15,536 bases of DNA from contig JAJRUA010000373.1 in NCBI GenBank assembly GCA_024278035.1, forward strand, positions 1 through 15,536, in the 5' to 3' direction. This document shows, one piece after another, positions 1-6,558 of this stretch (position 1 is its first letter; each line of letters opens with the position of its first letter). Both the position numbers and the translations under genes were made by a program. Source of the stretch: Planctomycetota bacterium. Lineage in GTDB: Bacteria > Planctomycetota > Planctomycetia > Pirellulales > Lacipirellulaceae. A model generated the notes under the pieces. The model did no database searches and was not told the origin of the DNA. It saw only the letters and a program-made list of their open reading frames with translations.

Positions 1-1
1 C

Positions 2-619
2 GCTAAAGAGGGCGATGCAGAACAAGGCGTTTGTCGTGTTGCGGCGCTCGTGGGACCGACCGGCGTCGGCAAAACCACGACCATTGCCAAGCTCGCCGCC
101 AACTTCCGAATCCGCGAACGCCGTTCTGTCGGGCTAATTACAGTGGATACGTATCGCGTTGCGGCAGTAGAACAACTTCGCACTTATGCTGAGATTATCG
201 ACCTTCCGATGGAAGTCGTCTCGACACCGCGCGAAATGCGAGCGGCGGTCGATCGACTCCGGCATCTGGACGTGATCCTTATCGACACCGCAGGCCGAAG
301 CCCCAGGGACGCCATCCGTTTGCAAGAACTACGCGCCCTGCTCGGCGAAGCGACGCCTGACGAAGTGCATCTTGTGCTGAGTACAACGACCACGGCACGC
401 GGCCTGAACGAAACGATCCGACAGTTCGAGGGCGTCGGCGTCACTTCCTTGTTGTTTACAAAACTTGACGAAGCGACGACACTCGGCCAGTTGGTCGGTG
501 TCGCTCGGTCCAATGATTTGCCGATCAGCTACCTGACCGATGGCCAGCAGGTGCCGGATGATATCCGCGTTGCCCAAAGCGAGTCGCTGGCACGCTTGCT
601 CCTGGAGGCAGGAGCCTAG
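2..619 (+). CDS. flhF: Flagellar biosynthesis GTPase FlhF, C-terminal part (5' truncated by window)
   Basis: SRP-family GTPase that helps place and assemble flagella at the cell pole, acting at the inner membrane with FlhG. The reading frame is open to the window edge, so the N-terminal B and N domains are missing. Visible are the G1 P-loop GPTGVGKTTT (codons from position 53), followed by IAKLAA, the DTYR/AAVEQLRTYA segment of SRP GTPases, the G3 motif DTAGRS and the G4 motif TKLDE, then the closing GQQVPDDI typical of FlhF/Ffh/FtsY. A GTG at position 50 is an internal Val of the P-loop strand, not the start, because conserved residues lie upstream of it. The stop TAG (617-619) directly abuts the ATG of flhG. 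FlhF is preferred over FtsY or Ffh because of the flhG and fliA neighbours. Confidence 0.93.
   Translation, partial: AKEGDAEQGVCRVAALVGPTGVGKTTTIAKLAANFRIRERRSVGLITVDTYRVAAVEQLRTYAEIIDLPMEVVSTPREMRAAVDRLRHLDVILIDTAGRSPRDAIRLQELRALLGEATPDEVHLVLSTTTTARGLNETIRQFEGVGVTSLLFTKLDEATTLGQLVGVARSNDLPISYLTDGQQVPDDIRVAQSESLARLLLEAGA
604..608 (+). promoter_or_regulatory. Shine-Dalgarno of flhG inside the flhF end
   Basis: GGAGG lies within the last codons of flhF, 11 nt before the flhG ATG; a second GGAG at 611-614 sits closer to it. With TAG and ATG directly adjacent, flhF and flhG are probably translationally coupled. Confidence 0.6.
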
Positions 620-1414
620 ATGCCCAACGATTCAACCCATCATCGAGATCAAGCGGATGTGTTACGGCGTATGAAATCCCCAAGCAGCGGAGCAACCATT
701 GCCGTTGTCGGTGCGAAGGGGGGCGTCGGAACGTCGGTCGTCACATTGGCACTTGCCGAGGCGTTGGCATCGTATCAGTCGGTGTTGGTCTTGGACGCAA
801 ACTGGGGGCAATCGGACTTGGCCTTGCTGGCACGCCTCTCAGCAAGGGAGGCCGTCGCGCACTGTACGGTCGGTCTTGCCGAATTGTTGGAAGAAAAAGA
901 AACGGATCAACAAAGCTTAGCGGCAGGAATCACGTTGGTTCCTGGCGCTAATGGAGATTTCCCCCAGCCACTGGCGGAAGCCACCGGACGCCTCTTCAAG
1001 CGACTTGCTGCCATGAACGCAGGCATCACGCTCCTTGACACAGGAGTTGCTAGCACCCGCTGGGCACAGGCTCTTGCCGCTCATGCCGACCAAACTCTCT
1101 TGGTCGCAACGCCCGACCAACACGCAGTGGTCAGTGCTTATGCTTCCGCCAAACGATTACGACAAACGGGAGCTAGGCCTTTTCTTGTTTGGAATGGTTG
1201 CCCCAATGCGAATCAAGCGGAAACGGCACAACAGCGCATTCGGGCGACTTGTGAAAGCGCTGGGAAGCCGCCGCTAGCGAGTGTCGGCTGGTTGCCGGGA
1301 CGTATGAATTCAGCCGACAAAGTTTTCGCTGAAGCGGCTCGGTACCTAGCCCTGAGTTTGACGTCCGACACGGTGGCCAACGAACTTCAGCGCGAGCACT
1401 CGGCTGCTGCCTAA
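620..1414 (+). CDS. flhG: Flagellar number regulator FlhG (MinD-like ATPase) with altered P-loop
   Basis: MinD/ParA-type ATPase of 264 aa that normally works with FlhF to set flagellar number and position at the membrane. The N-terminus has DQADVLR (residues 10-16), a perfect match to the DQAxxLR motif known to stimulate the FlhF GTPase. The deviant Walker A reads GAKGGVGTS (31-39): the signature lysine K33 is present, but the P-loop lysine that normally precedes T/S is Thr38. The A' region is VLVLDANWGQSD (D59) and a Walker B-like strand reads ITLLDTG. The ATG abuts the flhF stop, with GGAGG upstream. CpaE/TadZ-like proteins carry a similar KGGVGTT P-loop, so the change may mean weak or altered ATP use. 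The neighbours and the DQAxxLR motif support FlhG over MinD or CpaE. Confidence 0.88.
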   Translation: MPNDSTHHRDQADVLRRMKSPSSGATIAVVGAKGGVGTSVVTLALAEALASYQSVLVLDANWGQSDLALLARLSAREAVAHCTVGLAELLEEKETDQQSLAAGITLVPGANGDFPQPLAEATGRLFKRLAAMNAGITLLDTGVASTRWAQALAAHADQTLLVATPDQHAVVSAYASAKRLRQTGARPFLVWNGCPNANQAETAQQRIRATCESAGKPPLASVGWLPGRMNSADKVFAEAARYLALSLTSDTVANELQREHSAAA

Positions 1415-1557
1415 TCGGTGCAAATCAAAAAAACTTCGGAAACGGTTTAACTTCACATGGCGAAGCGGACGATGAACATCTTGTGGCTGCTGCTTCGCCT
1501 TGATCGGTCAAGATGGGTAGTTTGCTTTAAGTTTGCGGGCTCCATGGTGAGTGAACG

Positions 1558-1788
1558 ATGGCACGGGTTTACGCGGGCGTTTTGGGCTTTCTTGGCATGG
1601 GGATTACCCTGCTCCGAGGCGCAATCGCTGGCGGCGGCTTGGAAGGGACTGTCTCTTCGGCAGTCTATGCGATGGTTACCCTTGCTTTGGTCGGGTTTGT
1701 GGTTGGATGGATTGCTGAGGCGACCATCGACGAATCAGTCCGCAGCCGAATGGAAAAGCAACTTGCTGAGTTAAAAGGCGATGAGTAA
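1558..1788 (+). CDS. Small two-helix membrane protein in flagellar operon
   Basis: A 76-aa protein I do not recognise. Two hydrophobic segments, about residues 4-24 (glycine-rich, ending GAIAGGG) and 29-49 (AVYAMVTLALVGFVVGW), predict two membrane helices, followed by a charged C-terminal tail (ESVRSRMEKQLAELKGDE) likely to be cytoplasmic and helical. The ATG at 1558 is chosen because an in-frame TGA lies at 1552-1554; the ribosome site is weak (GTGAG). It sits 143 nt after flhG and 124 nt before fliA on the same strand, so a role in flagellar assembly or polar placement is possible, but only from position. Confidence 0.7.
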   Translation: MARVYAGVLGFLGMGITLLRGAIAGGGLEGTVSSAVYAMVTLALVGFVVGWIAEATIDESVRSRMEKQLAELKGDE

Positions 1789-1894
1789 TCATCCCCTTCG
1801 AGTTCAGCAACAGTTACGAAAGAAAATAAAACATGCGGGATGGATCCCGTCTTATCGCGGCAGGTGCTTCACCGCACGAAAGACCGCACAATAG
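1781..1894 (+). CDS. Possible 37-aa basic peptide overlapping the membrane-protein gene
   Basis: An ATG at 1781 overlaps the end of the preceding gene (stop at 1786-1788) and opens a frame of 37 codons ending in TAG at 1892-1894, 18 nt before fliA. The peptide is rich in Arg and Lys (LRKKIKHAG, RGRCFTARK). The only support is the overlap geometry, which suits translational coupling; there is no recognisable domain. It may simply be an open stretch in the fliA leader. Confidence 0.15.
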   Translation: MSNHPLRVQQQLRKKIKHAGWIPSYRGRCFTARKTAQ

Positions 1895-1902
1895 CGAATC
1901 AC

Positions 1903-1907
1903 GGAGG
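1903..1907 (+). promoter_or_regulatory. Shine-Dalgarno of fliA
   Basis: GGAGG, 5 nt before the ATG at 1913, fixes the fliA start and argues against longer N-terminal versions. Confidence 0.75.
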
Positions 1908-1912
1908 ATTGC

Positions 1913-2782
1913 ATGGCAGCGACAACTCTCACGCACAGGCCCAACTCACCCTGGATCAAAGGCCGTAATTCCGGCAACGGATCCGCCCATCGCGATCCGG
2001 CAAAGGAAGCCAAAGCGGCAGCGATGCTCGAAATTTGGAAACGCTTCAAAGCGGATCCAACCGACAAAGCATTGCGTAACCGACTCGTCGAGCAGTATTT
2101 GCCTCTAGTAAAATACAACGGCGAGCGAATCTGGAGCCGTTTGCCGGATGGCGTGGAGTTGGACGATCTTATCTCGGCAGGCGTGTTTGGCCTGATGGAC
2201 GCGATCAAGGCGTACGATCTTGAGCGAGGCGTCAAGTTTGAGACTTACTGTGTTCCGCGTATTCGTGGAGCTATGCTCGACGAACTGCGAAGCATGGACT
2301 GGGTGCCTCGTCTGGTTCGCTCGAAGGCAAGCAAACTGGCCGCCGGTGTCAAAGAGCTTGAAACACGGCACGGTCGGTCACCCACGGAGATCGAACTGGC
2401 CGAGCACATGGAGTTGAGCCTCACTGAGCTTGAGAAAATGATGAAGGAGGCCAACGCGGTTGGCCTGATTAGCCTCAACAAAAAATGGTACGAAACGGAC
2501 AGTTACAAGGATGTCAGTGAAATCGACGTTCTTGAAGACAAGCGAGGAGAGGACCCGACGCGCCGCGTCCAGAAATCGGACCTCATGCGACTCGTTACCA
2601 AGGGCCTCAACCGCAACGAGCGGCTCATCATCATCCTCTACTATTACGAGGAGCTAACGATGAAAGAGATCGGCTCGACGCTCGACCTCTCAGAAAGCCG
2701 CGTGAGTCAAATGCACTCAGCGATCGTTCAGCGTCTGCAAGGCCAACTTGGCCGCCGTCGGCCGGAGTTTGGCACGGCGTAA
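1913..2782 (+). CDS. fliA: Flagellar sigma factor FliA (sigma-28, group 3 sigma-70)
   Basis: Alternative sigma factor of 289 aa (E. coli FliA about 239) that directs RNA polymerase to late flagellar and chemotaxis promoters. After a poorly conserved N-terminal extension of about 40 residues, region 2 spans about 53-133 (LVKYNGERIWSRLP, DDLISAGVFGLMDAI, VKFETYCVPRIRGAMLDELR, DWVPR). Region 3 follows (about 135-190, RHGRSPTEIELAEHM), and region 4 spans about 232-277 with the helix-turn-helix LTMKEIGSTLDLSESRVSQ. The DWVPR and RIRGAMLDELR signatures are typical of FliA/WhiG. The start is fixed by GGAGG at 1903-1907. It is the last gene of the flhF-flhG set and is followed by a strong terminator. 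WhiG-type naming is possible, but the flagellar context favours FliA. Confidence 0.93.
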   Translation: MAATTLTHRPNSPWIKGRNSGNGSAHRDPAKEAKAAAMLEIWKRFKADPTDKALRNRLVEQYLPLVKYNGERIWSRLPDGVELDDLISAGVFGLMDAIKAYDLERGVKFETYCVPRIRGAMLDELRSMDWVPRLVRSKASKLAAGVKELETRHGRSPTEIELAEHMELSLTELEKMMKEANAVGLISLNKKWYETDSYKDVSEIDVLEDKRGEDPTRRVQKSDLMRLVTKGLNRNERLIIILYYYEELTMKEIGSTLDLSESRVSQMHSAIVQRLQGQLGRRRPEFGTA

Positions 2783-2805
2783 TGCTGTAGGAACAACCAA
2801 CAAGT

Positions 2806-2841
2806 AAAAAGAGCCGCTGGCATAAGTCGGCGGCTCTTTTT
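2806..2841 (+). terminator. Rho-independent terminator after fliA (possibly bidirectional)
   Basis: A perfect 7-bp GC-rich stem, GAGCCGC (2811-2817) with GCGGCTC (2830-2836), has a 12-nt loop and is followed by five T; five A precede the stem, so it can also act on the opposite strand. It lies 23 nt after the fliA stop. Confidence 0.85.
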
Positions 2842-2858
2842 GTAATGTTTCGTGATTT

Positions 2859-2964
2859 AGGCGAGCCGCGAGCGTCAGCGACCGGAGGCAAACCCTGAGT
2901 GGACAAAACATTGTATCGAGCAGCCACCGTAAAAACTCCGGTCGCTGACGCTCGCGGCTCGCCT
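2859..2964. repeat. Perfect 28-bp inverted repeat (REP-like hairpin element 1)
   Basis: Arms 2859-2886 and 2937-2964 are exact reverse complements over 28 bp (left arm begins AGGCGAGCCGCGAGCGTCAG), with a 50-nt spacer. The right arm ends on the first base of the pseudopilin stop codon. It sits between convergent fliA and the pseudopilin gene. It shares GGCGAGC and GCGTCAGC blocks with the elements at 6455-6544 and 8845-8930, suggesting a dispersed intergenic family. Confidence 0.85.
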
Positions 2965-3869
2965 TACCAACCGCCCGTATCGACTTCGCCGCCGTCGCGC
3001 GTCGCGAGATCACGGTAGAGATTGATGTCGATCGTGTCGGTGAGAAAACGAACGGAGCTGTCGGCAATCGCGAAATGGGCACCGCCCGGGTGGGGGCTGC
3101 TATAATAAAAGTCGTTCGTCTTGAGCGTGCCCGGATCCGATGCGGGGCGGAGCGGGTCGCCCCGGAAGTAGCCGAACTGTGCAGGGTCGGCATTGATCGG
3201 GTAGCGGACGTTTTTTGTCGCGTGCATAGAGATTTCTTTGATCTTCGATCGCCCCACCCATACCGAACCCGTTACCCACAGATGGAAGTCGGCCATGTAA
3301 AAGCGTTCGCCGAGGGCAAGGGTTTGTGATGTGCCGTCGGTGATTTGGGCGAACCGGGTATGACTTTCCGGATAGAAGACGCCATCGGTATAAACGTCGC
3401 TATAAAACGTGTTGTCGAGATCCCAAACATTTTCGGTCGTCACGCCGGCACCGGCGATGCCGGCGTAGTTCGATCGTCCTTCGCCGATGGCGGTCGAGTT
3501 GGGAGAGCTGGGGCAAACAAAGAGCGTGGGCGTAGCAAAATCTTTGTTCGTGATATCGCCGTTCTCCTGTGGGGCGATCTCTTCGTAGAGCGGCGACTCT
3601 TCTAGGTAGGGAAGCACAAGCACACGCCAGCCAACGCCATCTTTGTGCTGTCGATCGGTCAGCCGGGAGCCGGGGGGGAGCGCTTCCTTATGGGTTTCAT
3701 AATTATGGGTAGCAATCGCTAGCTGCCGAAGATTATTCGCACAGGCAGAACGGCGTGAGGCTTCGCGTGCCGCCTGGACGGCAGGCAACAACATCGCCAG
3801 CAGAACAGAGATGATGGCGATCACGACCAGTAGTTCGACCAATGTAAAACCGATGGATCGGCGTCTCAT
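2964..3869 (-). CDS. DUF1559 type II pseudopilin-like protein
   Basis: A 301-aa planctomycete DUF1559 protein. The N-terminus MRRRSIG/FTLVELLVVIAI has the prepilin peptidase site between Gly7 and Phe8 and Glu at position +5, followed by a single membrane helix and AVQAAREASRR. The C-terminal DUF1559 signature is present: HPGGAHFAIADSSVRFL, then LATRDGGEVDTGGW. The usual ADGS of this signature reads ADSS here. The ATG at 3869 was chosen because the processing motif directly follows; the open frame extends 52 codons further upstream without family features, inside the neighbouring gene. Its ATG overlaps the stop of the upstream PEP-CTERM gene by 4 nt (ATGA), implying coupled translation. Members are abundant in planctomycetes and their exact role is not established; membrane-anchored pseudopilin or surface protein is the likely class. 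Confidence 0.92.
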   Translation of the reverse strand: MRRRSIGFTLVELLVVIAIISVLLAMLLPAVQAAREASRRSACANNLRQLAIATHNYETHKEALPPGSRLTDRQHKDGVGWRVLVLPYLEESPLYEEIAPQENGDITNKDFATPTLFVCPSSPNSTAIGEGRSNYAGIAGAGVTTENVWDLDNTFYSDVYTDGVFYPESHTRFAQITDGTSQTLALGERFYMADFHLWVTGSVWVGRSKIKEISMHATKNVRYPINADPAQFGYFRGDPLRPASDPGTLKTNDFYYSSPHPGGAHFAIADSSVRFLTDTIDINLYRDLATRDGGEVDTGGW

Positions 3870-5122
3870 CGACCCAAACTCCGTGAGCGACACGTTATCG
3901 AGACAACCGCTCCAAAAACCAATAGCCCAAGGGTTCCTGGTTCTGGAATAGTGGGTGAAAACGCAAAGGCGAGCGCCTCGGCAGCCGAGGCAACACCGGC
4001 CCCTTCCAGCAGCGCGATAAACCAAGGAACGTCGTCAAAATCGAACGTGCTGTCAGGACTACCTCGGGTACCAGGGAACTCACCGTAGTAATCAAAACGG
4101 TAGGCGTCGGTATCGAGCATCCCTAGGGCAAAGGCAGCGATGTCGGCTTGCTCAAGCATGCCGCTCAGGTCCATATCCCCCAGTGTGGTGCTGTAGGAGG
4201 CGACCTCAACATTGTCGATTGCCCACCAACCATCGTCTCCCGCGTTTTCCATACCAAACTCGAAAATAAGACCTCCGTTTGAGGAACTTGAGCTCAAGCC
4301 TCCCGGCAAGGCTGCCGTTAGCAAGGCGAGACCACTCGGCGGAATCAGACTGTCCAAATCAATCGTGATACGCTCGTTGAAATTGTCCGGCTTGAAAAAC
4401 GGATTGGATAAGTTCGGAAGCCCCCCTGTGTCGAAGGGATCGACCGTCGGGTTGCCAAGACTGTCGTAGAAGGGGGCCGATTCCCAGCGGAACAGCTCGA
4501 CCAGTTGGTTGTTCGGAAGCCGAGCCCGCAGGATGGCCGCCTGGTTATTGCCATCAGGATTAAAGCTCTCGCCATCGTCGCAGCAGCCGCCTCGCCAACT
4601 GCTATCAAACTGGATGACAAGACGATCTTCGCCAGGAAGGCGAGGCGCAAGATCGATCGTCGGTGTGATGAGCAAGGTGTTGTAGAAGCCAAGCTCATTG
4701 GCCGGATCACCCAGGTCGTTCCATTGGTCGGGATCGGCAACCGCGATCGTTCCACTACCGAGAGTGAACGCTTCGCGTCCGCCCGGGGGCTGACCCGACG
4801 GACCCGCCGCAGCAGCGATCCAAAAATCACGATCGGCAAACGACCAACCTTCCCACTCCTCAACGCCGACCAACGGATTGCTGACCCCCGGAACGTTGGT
4901 TGCGATGCGGTCCCAACCCAACGGTTCGTTGTGGGTGAAGGCTTGCGGAAAGGTGCCCGCAAGAAAGGTCTCGTCTACGGGAGCCCCGAGCAGAAGGCCA
5001 TCAAAGTTTTCTTGAAAAAGAAGCGTGATAGCCGAGGCAGGCAGTGCCAAGAACGTTACCAGTAACAAGCTGGCCCAACTTGTAGCGGAAAGAGCCTGCC
5101 GTTTATGAGTTGAGAAGAGCAT
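3866..5122 (-). CDS. PEP-CTERM secreted protein with dockerin-like repeats
   Basis: A 418-aa exported protein. The signal peptide covers about residues 1-31 (MLFSTHKRQ, then ASLLLVTFLALPASA). The body starts LLFQENFDGL and ends WWAIDNVEVAS, a pattern like the jelly-roll choice-of-anchor domains of PEP-CTERM proteins. From about 314 (LGDMDLSGMLEQADIAAFAL and later FDFDDVPWFIALL) are two degenerate calcium-loop repeats of the planctomycete dockerin-like type. The C-terminus has IPEP (392-395), a hydrophobic helix and the basic tail CRSRSLGR: the PEP-CTERM exosortase sorting signal. I chose ATG 5122 because it gives a compact signal peptide; a TTG at 5149 adds 9 residues and is the alternative. 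The body carries no catalytic motif I recognise. It is coupled to the following pseudopilin gene. Confidence 0.85.
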   Translation of the reverse strand: MLFSTHKRQALSATSWASLLLVTFLALPASAITLLFQENFDGLLLGAPVDETFLAGTFPQAFTHNEPLGWDRIATNVPGVSNPLVGVEEWEGWSFADRDFWIAAAAGPSGQPPGGREAFTLGSGTIAVADPDQWNDLGDPANELGFYNTLLITPTIDLAPRLPGEDRLVIQFDSSWRGGCCDDGESFNPDGNNQAAILRARLPNNQLVELFRWESAPFYDSLGNPTVDPFDTGGLPNLSNPFFKPDNFNERITIDLDSLIPPSGLALLTAALPGGLSSSSSNGGLIFEFGMENAGDDGWWAIDNVEVASYSTTLGDMDLSGMLEQADIAAFALGMLDTDAYRFDYYGEFPGTRGSPDSTFDFDDVPWFIALLEGAGVASAAEALAFAFSPTIPEPGTLGLLVFGAVVSITCRSRSLGR

Positions 5123-5234
5123 GGCATTTTCACACCGTAGAAATGGCAAAACCTTACAAAAGAGAATGGCCTGTCTTTTTCAGGGTGTTTGGATCCTCAA
5201 TAGATCGGGGCTAGTAGGCTTCAGTCTAACGTGT

Positions 5235-5290
5235 CTCGCCAGAGATTTAGCAAAAATGTGCTGATAGACCCCGCCTTTTTGCTTGGCGAG
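5235..5290. other. Composite inverted repeat in leader of the 5360 gene
   Basis: Two nested stems: CTCGCCA (5235-5241) with TGGCGAG (5284-5290), and AGCAAAAA (5249-5256) with TTTTTGCT (5276-5283). The right-hand halves are contiguous, the left halves are separated by 7 nt, and G-U pairs could extend the base outward. It lies in the 237-nt divergent gap between two PEP-CTERM genes, about 70-125 nt upstream of the GTG at 5360, so it could be a structured 5' leader or an operator. No known riboswitch class was recognised, and I see no convincing promoter in this gap. Confidence 0.4.
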
Positions 5291-5359
5291 GCGTCTCATG
5301 TCGGCTAGGCTGGGAAGGTACTTGTTCTGCCACTCTGGCGTTAAGGGACCTTAGTTTCC

Positions 5360-6421
5360 GTGTCGATATCGGCCCAGTTTTTTCGGATTTTCCTGTTGGG
5401 AAACGCCCCGCGTCTCCTCTTCGCTGGGGTATTGCCCCTCGCCATGGGGAGTCTGTCGGCAGACGAAGCTTGCGGCGCTGCTGGTGCGGCTCATTTCTGG
5501 CTTTCGACTTCTTCGAGCGGTTCGCCCGGCCCCGAAGCTCCCGTGCTTGCCACAACCACGGACTCGATCGGAACCCTGTACATTTGGGGACGCCCTCACG
5601 TTGGCCGGCAGTTGCAGAGCCTCTCGCTCAACCTGATTGCCGACGCGACGGGTATCGATTTCGACGACGGTTCTTATACGGTCTACAACGGAATTGAAGT
5701 CGATGTTTCGCGGTTTGAATTCACGCGCGACTCTTCGACAACGCCGACGCTTGTTTCTGAATACTCGGCTGCTGAGGTCATGGCGGGCGATGTCGATGGG
5801 GTGTACGGGATCAACGCCTTTAATTTGTTTGGAACCCCGCCCATGTACCTAGGCATGGGTCCGACCTGTTCGGCCGGCGAGGCCAATTGCGAAATTGCCG
5901 GTGATGGCCAACCTGCTTGGTTGATCGCTTCGATCGATATTCGTGCTGTGAGCGTTGCGGCAGGGGTGAATCTTTATCTTCAAATTGGTGACCGAGGTAT
6001 GGTTGAGCAAACGCTCGCCGCGGGGGACTATGATTTTAGTGCCGAAGTCGATGCGGCGGACTACACGGTATGGAGCACCGCCTTCGGCTCGACAACCGAA
6101 CTGGCAGCTGACGGCAACGGCAACGGCGTAATCGACGCGGCAGACTATACGATGTGGCGAGATTTTCTTGGTGGGATTGCAATGCTGGGTTTGGTGGCGG
6201 ATACGGAGGTCCGATTTGGCGTTGATATGGGGATGGGCGAAGAGCCAATGCACAATGCCTCGACCGACAAGGAGATCAATCTCGCCGGCGACGATCCGGA
6301 CGCCGTTATCAGCATCGTAGTACCAGCGAATACCGTCCCCGAGCCGACGACACTGGGGCTCATGGCATGGGCCGCCAGTGCCCTTGTCGTAAGACGCTAC
6401 AAAGGCCGTTCTACTAGCTAA
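5360..6421 (+). CDS. PEP-CTERM secreted protein with internal dockerin pair
   Basis: A 353-aa exported protein starting at GTG. This start is preferred because MSIS matches the N-termini of the two PEP-CTERM proteins downstream and gives a signal peptide (about 1-34, ending GSLSA). An internal ATG downstream would remove the signal. The body (LYIWGRPHVGRQLQSLSLNL and onward) is beta-rich. A type I dockerin-like doublet lies at about 222-271 (GDYDFSAEVDAADYTVW and ADGNGNGVIDAADYTMW), unusually not next to the anchor; about 55 residues of beta-like sequence follow it. VPEP (326-329), a hydrophobic helix and RRYKGR form the PEP-CTERM exosortase signal. Planctomycete dockerin repeats of this kind are not evidence of a cellulosome. 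The ligand or function is unknown. Confidence 0.85.
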   Translation: MSISAQFFRIFLLGNAPRLLFAGVLPLAMGSLSADEACGAAGAAHFWLSTSSSGSPGPEAPVLATTTDSIGTLYIWGRPHVGRQLQSLSLNLIADATGIDFDDGSYTVYNGIEVDVSRFEFTRDSSTTPTLVSEYSAAEVMAGDVDGVYGINAFNLFGTPPMYLGMGPTCSAGEANCEIAGDGQPAWLIASIDIRAVSVAAGVNLYLQIGDRGMVEQTLAAGDYDFSAEVDAADYTVWSTAFGSTTELAADGNGNGVIDAADYTMWRDFLGGIAMLGLVADTEVRFGVDMGMGEEPMHNASTDKEINLAGDDPDAVISIVVPANTVPEPTTLGLMAWAASALVVRRYKGRSTS

Positions 6422-6454
6422 TCAGAAAGCAGCACTCGAACCCGACAGAAAAAA

Positions 6455-6544
6455 ATAGGCGAGCGGCGGGGCGTCAGCCCCCCGATCCTTGCTGCTGCTC
6501 CTCGACACATTTATCGGGAGGCTGACGCCCCGCCGCTCGCCTAT
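6455..6544. repeat. 32-bp inverted repeat (REP-like hairpin element 2)
   Basis: Arms 6455-6486 and 6513-6544 are reverse complements with one mismatch (the outer 25 bp are perfect; left arm begins ATAGGCGAGCGGCGGGGCGT). The 26-nt loop contains GCTGCTGCT and ends CACATTT before ATCGG, a pattern shared with element 3 at 8845-8930. It lies between convergent genes (PEP-CTERM at left, ECF sigma at right). No T-tract follows on the + strand, so it is not a standard terminator, although a role in 3'-end formation is possible. Confidence 0.85.
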
Positions 6545-6558
6545 ATGTGCTATTCGTG

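Noticed and set aside
1457..1774. 105-codon frame overlapping the small membrane protein
   Set aside because: Trp/Arg/Leu-rich shadow composition with no domain; the overlapping 76-aa frame has coherent membrane helices and matches the operon layout.
3870..4025. 52-residue N-terminal extension of the DUF1559 protein
   Set aside because: It overlaps the upstream gene and precedes the prepilin processing site, which must be near the true N-terminus.
4505..5065. 186-codon + strand frame opposite the PEP-CTERM gene at 3866-5122
   Set aside because: Lies antisense to a gene with signal peptide, repeats and sorting signal; it has a random basic composition and no recognisable motif.
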